This document shows, piece after piece, positions 1 to 6,278 of a stretch of DNA of 7,031 bases. The DNA lies in assembly GCA_019314005.1 (NCBI GenBank), contig JAFDAE010000113.1, forward strand, positions 1 through 7,031. Direction: 5' to 3'. The position numbers were made by a program, and so were the translations under genes. This DNA is from Deltaproteobacteria bacterium. GTDB taxonomy: Bacteria; Desulfobacterota; Desulfobacteria; C00003060; C00003106. Under the pieces are notes generated by a model that saw nothing but the letters and a program-made list of their open reading frames with translations, made no database searches and had not been told where the DNA came from. Position 1 is the stretch's first letter. Each line of letters opens with the position of its first letter.

Positions 1-1243
1 AAAAATTGCCAACAAATGTGGCAACAATAAAAAGCAACCCGCCTAAACCACCCGTAAGCGGCCCACTATAGGCTAAAAGCCCGCTGAGAAGTACACCGCC
101 GGCAATAACAAGCGCATAGGTTAATCCGATTTCTGTAAATATGTCATGAATAAACTGATCGCCGGCAATCATGTTGTCAACTATGCTGGCTTGAACTTCT
201 ACGCCAGGAAAAGCACTGGAAAAGGGTATCGCCCTGAGGTCAAACAAGCCGGACGCGGAGGTACCAATCAGTACATACTTATCCTTCAGTGGCATTAGGT
301 TGCGACCTTCAAGGATATCTACAGCGGAAATATAAGGAAATGTGTTTACAGGGCCACGAAAGTTAACCGATATCCAGCCGTTGTCATCAGTGGAGATGAA
401 ATGGTTTCCCACAGACACACCCAGGATGCCGGTTCCCGGAGTTTTAATTTGACGGGACGCATGGATCGTAATCCCCTCTTGTCGCTGCCCAACACGAAAA
501 GTCTCCAGCGCTAGAGAAGGATAAGGTATATCATCCGACTCCATTAACAGCGGCACCTTACGGACAGTGCCGGATGGATCGGTAAAAACATTAAAAAATC
601 CTTCGCTCTCGCCTTGGGCAACATCCATGACATTGATGATAGCCCGATATGTCGAAATCAATGCCAGGTCACTAAAGCGTGTGCTGCTTGGCTGAATTTT
701 AATCTGACAGGAAGGCAATGGTGATTCGCCCGGTTCTTTCAGCCCGTCATTTTTCAACTGAAAGAAATACCCCAGCACAGTTGGCGCTGCCGCAACAGCA
801 TTGCCCAGCGCGAGGTCATGGTTGAGAATTTCATTATCCGATATCAGTTTATCAGCCGGCAGTTTTACTCCAAAAATATGCTGCAGCTCATTGATATATC
901 GTTTTGGTGAGGTGCGGTCTTCTTCGGCAAAAACGATATCTATGCCGATCACCTTTGGCCCGCCGGCATGGATCTTATTGATAAGCTGGGCAAGGATATT
1001 TCTAGGCCAGGGCCATTGTCCGATTTTTTTGAGGCTTTTCTCATCAATATCGACGATCACGACCAAGCCTGTTGTCTTTACAGGGCCGCGCCATCGAAAC
1101 ATAGCATCAGCAATCCGATTGTCCATGGAAGTTAAAAGATCGGGTTTCCTGCTACCAAACGAGTAAAAAAGCAGGCACGATGCAAGCACCACAAGGCAGC
1201 CAATCTTAAAAGGAGAGAGTCTCAGTTTATTACGTATCGCCAT
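1..1243 (-). CDS. CHASE2-domain transmembrane sensor, N-terminal 414 residues (3' end beyond window)
   Basis: An open frame of 414 codons runs from ATG at 1243 to the left edge without a stop, so the C-terminus is missing. A TAG lies two codons upstream, and GGAAG (1254-1250) sits 6 nt before the ATG, so the start is firm. Visible order: an N-terminal membrane helix (about residues 13-29); an extracytoplasmic CHASE2 domain (about 38-375); then hydrophobic, Gly-rich segments from about 383 that look like the first of the membrane helices that normally follow CHASE2. CHASE2-like motifs include IDEKSLKKIGQWPWPR (66-81), IGIDIVFAEED (99-109), DPSGTVRKVPLL (222-233), NFRG (304-307), and YVLIGTSA (323-330) followed by PGVEVQASIVDNMI (346-359). 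CHASE2 is an input domain for adenylate/guanylate cyclases, histidine kinases and Ser/Thr kinases; the output domain here lies outside the window, so no enzymatic class can be given. It is the third gene of the operon, 38 nt after the FecR-domain gene, and probably co-transcribed. Confidence 0.9.
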   Translation of the reverse strand, partial: MAIRNKLRLSPFKIGCLVVLASCLLFYSFGSRKPDLLTSMDNRIADAMFRWRGPVKTTGLVVIVDIDEKSLKKIGQWPWPRNILAQLINKIHAGGPKVIGIDIVFAEEDRTSPKRYINELQHIFGVKLPADKLISDNEILNHDLALGNAVAAAPTVLGYFFQLKNDGLKEPGESPLPSCQIKIQPSSTRFSDLALISTYRAIINVMDVAQGESEGFFNVFTDPSGTVRKVPLLMESDDIPYPSLALETFRVGQRQEGITIHASRQIKTPGTGILGVSVGNHFISTDDNGWISVNFRGPVNTFPYISAVDILEGRNLMPLKDKYVLIGTSASGLFDLRAIPFSSAFPGVEVQASIVDNMIAGDQFIHDIFTEIGLTYALVIAGGVLLSGLLAYSGPLTGGLGGLLFIVATFVGNF

Positions 1244-1281
1244 CTTCTACTTCCAGATCCATGCTTCACGAAATGCCCGAC

Positions 1282-3435
1282 TCAGCGGCTGCCGGCAAAA
1301 ATACCGTTATAACTCTCACCACTGTTCATTTTAGCACCGAAATTGCCACCAATCGCCTCAGCATTGGGGCCGTAGTACGTTCCATTGACATCACTGCTGA
1401 TCGTGCCGCTGATTTCAGCGCTGAAGCCACTATTGGTTATGGCTCCTGTTGTGCTGGTAACATTCAGATTGACCTGGTCAAAGGAAATCGTCCCTGTCAC
1501 CGGCGTCGACGCGCTGGGATTGAAATCTAGTGTTAAATTGGTCGAACCGCCGGTGAGATCTGAGATCATTCCGCTTGAATTAAATTTGATACCTTCGGCA
1601 CCCCCCAAATAAGTGCCGACAAAACTGGTGCTTATCAGGTTATCAACAGCTGTGGAAGGTGTTTGCTCACCTGCAATCCACATGGCCCCGGGTATATGCA
1701 CGTGATAATCCTTTCCGGAATACGGGTCATTGTAAGCGATCTCCCAATACCCCCAGGTGGCGTACTCCGCAAACTGCGAAGCCGAATCCGCCGTTGCCAT
1801 ATAATTTCCATAGGCCTTTAACCCACCAGAAATCGCATTGGTCGTGATACTGTTGCCGCCTCCAAGAACTGCGACCAGGGTATCATCAAAAACATAAGCC
1901 GATCCCAGTGATCCACCAATTTGAAGATTGTTGATCGTGCTGCTTGAGCCTTCAAAGTCAGTTGCGGACATATTGCCGCTTAATGTCCCCAGGTCTTTGT
2001 TTATAGTAACCTTAAAATCCGTGGACTGGCTGTTCATAAAGACTCTCCGGTTTAAATCCACCGCAGCCATATCTTCGGAAACACCTACCACAAAGCCGTA
2101 CCAGTCTTTTGTGCCGGTAGGCGCAACCGTGTATGAAGCGGGGATACCCTGGCTGACAGCAGCGCCTATTGCCGTCCAGTTTTCCACATCGGACTGGTTT
2201 TCAACGTTTACATTCAAACCCTGTATAGCAACTCCAACGGCATCTGTATTTGAACCATAAAATTGCCCGAATGTACCGAAACCGTTAATGGCGGACACCC
2301 AGTTTACATCAAGGTCGGAACCGACAACTTTAATATTAGCAAGCCCGGTCCCGCTGACATCTCCGAAAGTAAATACCGGCAGTTTGTGCTCCGGCAAATC
2401 ATTTACCACAACACTGAAAAATTTTTTATTATACCAATTTACCCTAACTTTCTGTTCCGCATTAAAAATATCCAGGCTCCCAGCAGAGCTGCCGCGGACA
2501 ACGCCATAATATTTTTCAATGCCATTATCAGGAACACTACTTGAGTGACCCCCTGAAAAGCCAAGTTCATAAAGCAAATTGAGGATGGACTGCTCGGGTT
2601 CTAAGACCCCGGTCGACAGGATGTCCTGGGAACTCGCAACGAAAACGTCATTGACAATCTCACTTACTGTGTCAGCGGGACTTTCAAACGTATTCTCCGG
2701 GCTGAGGGTTGCGAAATCATCACCGGTACCTGCGGTACTGTCTTGCCCGGACTCATCTTCCGAGCCGGCGTCATCTTTAGAGACATCCTCTTCACCGGAG
2801 AAACCTTTATCTAAATCCATCAAGTCTTCATCGGTATACCTGGTCGGCAATGCCGGCAACACATCCGGCCCCTTTACAAATGTGCCATAACCTCCTTTTG
2901 TAATAGTTACCGTTCCAGCGGCATTGGTTACATAAATCCCTTTCCCGCCTAAAAGAAGAACCGAAAGCGATCCCCCGGCAACTTTACCCGCATACATGGA
3001 TCCACGAATACCAATAGTAGCTGCAGGGGTCTTGGTTTTAAAGTTCTTAGGAGCCACCTGAGTAATGGTGCCACCCATTACCCGGAAGGCGCCCTCTTTT
3101 ATTCGCGTTTCCATGGCCCCGGTTTTTTGTTCCGGATTCCACTCGTATTCAGCAATCTTCATTTCAGAGTTTTGACCGAGGCTGATCAGCGTGTTGTCAT
3201 CGAACATCACCTGTACCCGTCCACGCTTACCGGTTTTAATTGTATCTGCCAGACAGATAGCACTTTTGATGGACAACCGGCGGGATATACCGCCGGCATC
3301 AACTGCGGTTACGTCGCCTCTTACAGCCACAACAGAACCAACCACCTTTTCTTGTGCGTTGGCAGGAGGCACAAACACCAACGCCAGGACAACTATTATT
3401 GAAAAAACACTGAAGATCATATACGCCTGTTTCAT
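1282..3435 (-). CDS. Secreted FecR-domain protein with C-terminal TbpB-like beta-barrel; probable Slam cargo
   Basis: 717 residues from the ATG at 3435. An ATG two codons upstream (3441) is also in frame, but AAGAGG (3449-3444) is only 2 nt from it and 8 nt from 3435. The later start also gives a standard signal peptide: basic n-region, hydrophobic 6-22, cleavage after ANA (27). There is no lipobox Cys and no cytoplasmic anti-sigma segment. The FecR domain spans about 32-190 and includes TPAATIGIRGS (136-146). An acidic Asp/Glu/Ser linker follows (about 201-240). The C-terminal part (about 557-717) matches the TbpB-type eight-stranded barrel: WGYW (561-564), MWIAGEQTP (585-593), a YxGxAxG-like turn (609-615), alternating strands, then TYYGPNAEAIGG (686-697) and the terminal GIFAGSR. 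A related FYGSNTDAVG (392-401) suggests a diverged earlier lobe. The upstream neighbour is a Slam-type transporter and the downstream one a CHASE2 receptor. FecR domain is confident; barrel assignment is by motif; ligand unknown. Confidence 0.88.
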   Translation of the reverse strand: MKQAYMIFSVFSIIVVLALVFVPPANAQEKVVGSVVAVRGDVTAVDAGGISRRLSIKSAICLADTIKTGKRGRVQVMFDDNTLISLGQNSEMKIAEYEWNPEQKTGAMETRIKEGAFRVMGGTITQVAPKNFKTKTPAATIGIRGSMYAGKVAGGSLSVLLLGGKGIYVTNAAGTVTITKGGYGTFVKGPDVLPALPTRYTDEDLMDLDKGFSGEEDVSKDDAGSEDESGQDSTAGTGDDFATLSPENTFESPADTVSEIVNDVFVASSQDILSTGVLEPEQSILNLLYELGFSGGHSSSVPDNGIEKYYGVVRGSSAGSLDIFNAEQKVRVNWYNKKFFSVVVNDLPEHKLPVFTFGDVSGTGLANIKVVGSDLDVNWVSAINGFGTFGQFYGSNTDAVGVAIQGLNVNVENQSDVENWTAIGAAVSQGIPASYTVAPTGTKDWYGFVVGVSEDMAAVDLNRRVFMNSQSTDFKVTINKDLGTLSGNMSATDFEGSSSTINNLQIGGSLGSAYVFDDTLVAVLGGGNSITTNAISGGLKAYGNYMATADSASQFAEYATWGYWEIAYNDPYSGKDYHVHIPGAMWIAGEQTPSTAVDNLISTSFVGTYLGGAEGIKFNSSGMISDLTGGSTNLTLDFNPSASTPVTGTISFDQVNLNVTSTTGAITNSGFSAEISGTISSDVNGTYYGPNAEAIGGNFGAKMNSGESYNGIFAGSR

Positions 3436-3532
3436 ATCCATGCCCTCTTATAAAGAAGCGGCAAAATTGCGCTATTAGTTGGTAATCTCGTAAAAGGTCT
3501 TCCTGTACAGCATCTTTCATGAAACGCTCGGG

Positions 3533-4861
3533 TCAAAACGAGTATGACACGGATGTAGATATTACATTCTTTGTGTATTCGTACAAAGCGATGTTAGAGT
3601 CGGATTTCGTATACCTGTAACCGAGCTGTAATGAAAGACTGCTGATGTTATCATAAGACCGCCAGAATGTTTTCGATATGCCCGCACCGGCATAATGGAT
3701 ATTATCTTTTCTATATTCATTAAAGAGCACATATACGCCATCGTATGAATTGTGTTTGAACTCATAGTTCCCAAACACAGTAAAATCATATGACAGGATT
3801 CTTTCCAATGTAGTTTTCACCCTGTATTGTTTATAGCTGTTCGTATCATCGCGCGCGTTTTCGATTTCTCCGGATATTGAAACGCCGATCCGGTTTGCCC
3901 CGACCGAAAAGACCGGCCCAATCTCAAAATTCACGTTTGTTGCATCTCTTCCCGGAGTTTGATAAAAGGTCTTATCTTCAAACTTGCATTTTATATTGAG
4001 TATTGCATGCTGACTAAGCAGCAAAGCGAGGGTTGTTTCCAAACCGGCGGATCGAAAATATCGATCATAGTCAAGTTCCAGGTAATTAATTAATCCGTGA
4101 ATCCCCACTAAATACTTTCCTGAATGAATCTCGGGGCCGGTGGTTAAACCAAGATAGACTATATCAAGATCACTCTCATCCTTATATAGGGATTGGAAAA
4201 AGGCGCCCGTGGTATTCCATGAGTATCGTCTGTCCGGAAAACGGTAAGCATAATTCAGAATGCCGTTCGCACCGAAAATAAAGTCTTCCTGTGGTTTCGC
4301 AGAAGGTCCTGTCAGGGTTACGTCACCAACAACTGTCCGGACAATTTCGCTGGAAGGCGCCACACGTACATTATCATCCCAGCCATATCCCACGGCAATA
4401 AAGCCGTTGAAAAAATGACGCTTTTCTGCCACTGCTATATCGGCAAGAATTTTTTCTATGTTTTTGAGCACAGTTTCCGGCGGATTTGTGGCCAGCACAT
4501 CCTCGAAATATTGTCTGGCATTTTCCCGCAGACCAAGCTTCAGAAACGTTCGCGCCATCTCGAGCTTCACACGCATGGAATCCGGCCGGGCAATAAGAAT
4601 GCGCTCGAAAGCCATTATCGCCATTTCGTAATTTCCGATTTCAAACGCCGCGCGGCCAAGATAAAAGTTGATATCAAGGTCGCCGGGATCCGCCTGAAAC
4701 GCCTTCAAAAACTTATCGTAGGCATCATCATAATAGCCCGCATTAAAATAAGCTCTGCCCTGTTGAAAGCTTTCAACCACATCGTGCTGTGCTGCAACAG
4801 ATACCGAACAAAGTAGTGCCATTTTTACAGAAAACAGCAAAATAAGCAGGTTTGTTTTCAT
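3533..4861 (-). CDS. Slam-family (DUF560) outer-membrane protein: periplasmic TPRs plus beta-barrel
   Basis: 442 residues from ATG 4861, beginning with a signal peptide cleaved near VAA (24). Three TPR-like helical pairs follow (about 30-60, 62-94, 96-128), each with aromatic/Gly/Ala TPR positions, as in QGRAYFNAGYYDDAYDKF. The join NPPETVLKNIEKIL (126-139) and then GYGWDDNVRVAP (158-169) resemble the Slam family signature at the TPR-to-barrel boundary (PPxxVxxN, then GxDxN). Residues about 151-442 alternate like outer-membrane strands, and the protein ends in SVSYSF with the terminal Phe used by Bam substrates. Slam proteins (type XI secretion) move cargo with TbpB-type barrels across the outer membrane, and the next gene encodes such a candidate. 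Start caveat: an in-frame ATG at 4942 has a weak GAGAAG 8 nt upstream but adds 27 polar residues before the signal peptide; 4861 has the better signal peptide but no clear ribosome binding site. A 97-nt gap separates its stop from the FecR gene start. Alternative: an unrelated TPR-barrel protein. Confidence 0.85.
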   Translation of the reverse strand: MKTNLLILLFSVKMALLCSVSVAAQHDVVESFQQGRAYFNAGYYDDAYDKFLKAFQADPGDLDINFYLGRAAFEIGNYEMAIMAFERILIARPDSMRVKLEMARTFLKLGLRENARQYFEDVLATNPPETVLKNIEKILADIAVAEKRHFFNGFIAVGYGWDDNVRVAPSSEIVRTVVGDVTLTGPSAKPQEDFIFGANGILNYAYRFPDRRYSWNTTGAFFQSLYKDESDLDIVYLGLTTGPEIHSGKYLVGIHGLINYLELDYDRYFRSAGLETTLALLLSQHAILNIKCKFEDKTFYQTPGRDATNVNFEIGPVFSVGANRIGVSISGEIENARDDTNSYKQYRVKTTLERILSYDFTVFGNYEFKHNSYDGVYVLFNEYRKDNIHYAGAGISKTFWRSYDNISSLSLQLGYRYTKSDSNIALYEYTKNVISTSVSYSF

Positions 4862-5234
4862 TGTCTGATCAATGTCCAAACTATTAGCTGAAAGATAGCT
4901 TTTAACTGACTTGAAGCATCCCGCACAGCACTTCAGGAACATCCATGCTGCTTCTCGGCCAAGGGTTATTTACTGGTCTTCTTTTCGTGCTTTTTGAAAA
5001 TATCCTTAATAGCCTTTTCTAAGAAAAACCTTTAAAAACACGATATTTTTCCGTCAGGCAAGGAAGGTAAAAATATAGCGCTGACGCTTCACTTCGTGCA
5101 ACTACGGGAACACATTGGGGATTTCGAGGATTAAACATACTTACACGCCCAAACGGACACAAATTAGGGCATAATCACAAAAAGTGGGATATTTGTGGCA
5201 GGCTCAAAGGAAGTGGCTAACATATTGTTTTTAT
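4862..5234. other. Intergenic region upstream of the Slam-like gene, with interleaved inverted repeats
   Basis: About 370 bases without a convincing gene. This is the leader/promoter side of the minus-strand operon, but I see no clear sigma70 or sigma54 promoter; the best candidate, TTGCCT with a T-rich -10, is poor. It contains ATATTTTT (5043-5050) with its complement AAAAATAT (5069-5076), interleaved with CGTCAG (5052-5057) and CTGACG (5081-5086). A minus-strand ATG frame of 39 codons (5138-5019) has no Shine-Dalgarno sequence. Shifting one base at a T5 run would extend it to about 57 codons, ending at 4966. Whether this is a decayed small gene, a leader peptide or a dispersed repeat cannot be told from the window. 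Confidence 0.5.
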
Positions 5235-5322
5235 TGGTGCCTAGGACGAGAATCGAACTCGTACAGGGACAAGCCCCGAGGGATTTTAAGTCCCTTGCGT
5301 CTACCAGTTCCGCCACCCAGGC
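5235..5322 (-). tRNA. tRNA-Leu (anticodon UAA)
   Basis: The minus strand folds into a type II tRNA of 85 nt plus an encoded CCA (5237-5235). The acceptor stem is GCCTGGG (5322-5316) with CCTAGGC (5245-5239), seven pairs with one G-U, and discriminator A at 5238. The anticodon stem is AGGGA/TCCCT with loop CTTAAAA and anticodon TAA at 5288-5286, reading UUA and UUG leucine codons. A long variable arm with a GGG/CCC stem, typical of tRNA-Leu, precedes the T arm ACGAG-TTCGATT-CTCGT. It is transcribed on its own from a strong promoter just upstream. No intrinsic terminator is obvious after the CCA. Confidence 0.97.
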
Positions 5323-5331
5323 ATGTTATGG

Positions 5332-5360
5332 ATAATAATTTTATCGGCTCTATTTGTCAA
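5332..5360 (-). promoter_or_regulatory. Sigma70 promoter of tRNA-Leu
   Basis: On the minus strand a perfect -35 TTGACA (5360-5355) is followed by a 17-bp spacer and a -10 TATTAT (5337-5332), one mismatch from consensus. Initiation would fall near 5326-5325, only about 3 nt before the mature tRNA 5' end, as is usual for strongly expressed tRNA genes. Confidence 0.85.
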
Positions 5361-5385
5361 CCTCAAACAGCCCCTATTTTTCTGC

Positions 5386-5415
5386 TTGATCATATAGTGT
5401 CTAGCGTGGTAATGT
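5386..5415 (+). promoter_or_regulatory. Possible promoter of the Lpp-like lipoprotein gene
   Basis: TTGATC (5386-5391), an 18-bp spacer and TAATGT (5410-5415) give a moderate sigma70 match, leaving a leader of about 60 nt before the ATG at 5483. It is divergent from the tRNA promoter. The match is modest, and a TAAAAT box about 20 nt further down is an alternative -10. Confidence 0.35.
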
Positions 5416-5482
5416 AACCAAAACTTTTAAAATCAATCTAAAGTGGCTGGCCAATAAGAACCTTAAGCAAGAGGAGGTTAGC

Positions 5483-5803
5483 ATGAAGTTTAACACTCTT
5501 TTTTTAAAGATAGTTCCTTTATTTGCTGTATTTGTACTAATTGTGGGATGTTCTCCGAAGCTGACAAAAGATGATAAAGCGCTTCTTGAGTCTTCCTTGA
5601 AGGCGGCGACCACAGCCAATGATGCTGCGGACAGGGCTGAAAAAGCCGCGATCAACGCTGAAGAGGCTGCGAACAGGGCTGAAAAGGCAGCAGGTGATGC
5701 CGCATCCTCTGCTCGCCGGGCGGAATCTGCCGCGGATGCCGCGGATCGATCAGCGCAAAAGGCTGAATCAATATACGAAAAATCGTCAAGGGCACTCAAG
5801 TAG
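5483..5803 (+). CDS. Lpp-like alanine-zipper outer-membrane lipoprotein
   Basis: 106 residues with a strong ribosome binding site, GAGGAGG (5471-5477), 5 nt before the ATG. A signal peptide (1-22) ends in the lipobox LIVGC with Cys23, followed by Ser, so signal peptidase II processing, lipidation and outer-membrane delivery are expected. Mature residues about 34-103 form five 14-residue units, the first degenerate, with consensus near AAxRAEKAAxxAxx: two heptads of an Ala-rich coiled coil. This resembles Braun's lipoprotein (Lpp) and the OprI/alanine-zipper family, which trimerise through Ala-packed helices. The protein ends in Leu-Lys; in Lpp the C-terminal Lys is joined to peptidoglycan, so the same is possible here. 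The mature part is 84 residues, against 58 in E. coli Lpp. The class (small Ala-rich helical lipoprotein) is confident; peptidoglycan attachment is inferred. It appears monocistronic. Confidence 0.9.
   Translation: MKFNTLFLKIVPLFAVFVLIVGCSPKLTKDDKALLESSLKAATTANDAADRAEKAAINAEEAANRAEKAAGDAASSARRAESAADAADRSAQKAESIYEKSSRALK
5624..5791 (+). repeat. Four tandem 42-bp coding repeats (14 residues each) in the lipoprotein gene
   Basis: Units start at 5624, 5666, 5708 and 5750. The first two are close at the DNA level (GCTGCG-AACAGGGCTGAAAA-like core with few changes). The third and fourth keep the protein pattern but have diverged in bases, suggesting older duplication plus a recent one. Confidence 0.75.
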
Positions 5804-5827
5804 GCTATAAAATAACATTTTAGGTGT

Positions 5828-5887
5828 CCGTCTTTTGAGACCTTTGAAAAATGGCAGTTTTGCAAAGGTCTCCTTTTGATAAGACGG
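5828..5887. repeat. Nested palindrome between the lipoprotein and cold-shock genes
   Basis: The inner arms GAGACCTTTG (5837-5846) and CAAAGGTCTC (5863-5872) pair perfectly. They extend through AAAA/TTTT with a one-base bulge (G5862), leaving a loop of about 7-8 nt. The outer arms CCGTCTT (5828-5834) and AAGACGG (5881-5887) also pair perfectly, across an asymmetric internal loop (2 nt against 8 nt). No T-run follows on either strand, so it is not a standard intrinsic terminator. It could be an mRNA 3'-end stabiliser, a REP-like dispersed repeat or a remnant of mobile-element ends. Confidence 0.75.
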
Positions 5888-5899
5888 CCCTATTATTCC

Positions 5900-5929
5900 T
5901 TGACGTTTGATAAAATTATGTTTTATTAT
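5900..5929 (+). promoter_or_regulatory. Probable sigma70 promoter of the cold-shock gene
   Basis: TTGACG (5900-5905), an 18-bp A/T-rich spacer and TATTAT (5924-5929). Transcription would start near 5936, giving a leader of about 40 nt with the GGGGG-type ribosome binding site at its end. This is shorter than the long cold-sensing leader of E. coli cspA. Confidence 0.5.
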
Positions 5930-5977
5930 CCTCAGGTTTGGGGCCATATAGAAATTTTTTAAAAGGGGGTCAGCGCT

Positions 5978-6178
5978 TTGGCACAAGGAACAGTAAAATG
6001 GTTCAGTGATAAAAAGGGATTCGGTTTCATTGAGCAGGAAAACGGGCAGGATATATTTGTTCACCATTCCTCCATCAACATGTCTGGGTTCAAAAGTCTC
6101 GCTGAAGGCGAGCAGGTGAGCTTTGACGTTGAAGAGAACGACCGAGGGCCAGTGGCCAAGAACGTCACCAAGGCTTAG
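5978..6178 (+). CDS. Cold-shock domain protein (CspA family)
   Basis: 66 residues covering one complete cold-shock domain, the usual length for the family. [18 protein letters not shown] contains RNP1 (KGFGFI, 13-18), and DIFVHH (25-30) is RNP2; their aromatic residues stack on single-stranded RNA or DNA. Such proteins act in the cytoplasm as RNA chaperones. Translation appears to start at TTG (5978), since the family-typical N-terminus begins exactly there and AGGGGGT (5964-5970) lies 7 nt upstream. The gene has its own promoter-like sequence and a strong terminator, so it is a single-gene unit. Cold induction is possible, but many csp genes are constitutive; the sequence does not decide. 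Confidence 0.96.
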   Translation: MAQGTVKWFSDKKGFGFIEQENGQDIFVHHSSINMSGFKSLAEGEQVSFDVEENDRGPVAKNVTKA

Positions 6179-6200
6179 TTCACACTGCAACAAGGTCATA

Positions 6201-6245
6201 AAGGGCACTTCGTCGAAGTAAGACGAAATGCCCTTTTTTTCTTTT
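6201..6245 (+). terminator. Intrinsic terminator of the cold-shock gene
   Basis: Stem AAGGGCA-C-TTCGTC (6201-6214) pairs with GACGAA-A-TGCCCTT (6222-6235): 13 pairs with one C/A mismatch and a 7-nt loop (GAAGTAA). A run of T's follows (6233-6240, then CTTTT). It sits 22 nt after the stop codon. Confidence 0.92.
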
Positions 6246-6278
6246 ATCCGTGGTTAAAAAGTTATAAAGCTCGCCATA

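Noticed and set aside
801..1166. 121-codon plus-strand frame
   Set aside because: It is antisense to the conserved CHASE2 domain on the minus strand.
3299..3520. 73-codon minus-strand frame between the Slam-like and FecR genes
   Set aside because: It overlaps the FecR signal peptide and domain in another frame and has no domain of its own.
4415..4816. 133-codon plus-strand frame
   Set aside because: It is antisense to the TPR region of the Slam-like gene, whose motifs and signal peptide are clear.
5184..5417. 77-codon plus-strand open frame reading GRESNSYRDKPRG and LRLPVPPPRH
   Set aside because: It is the antisense translation of the tRNA-Leu gene, a well-known source of spurious protein predictions.
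5401..5865. 154-codon minus-strand frame rich in Ala and Ser
   Set aside because: It is the mirror of the alanine-zipper repeats in the lipoprotein gene, which has a strong ribosome binding site and lipobox on the plus strand.
5828..5887. Intrinsic terminator for the lipoprotein gene
   Set aside because: The hairpin is strong, but no T-run follows the stem on either strand.
5786..6208. 140-codon minus-strand frame
   Set aside because: It covers the cold-shock gene and the palindrome on the opposite strand, and has no recognisable domain.
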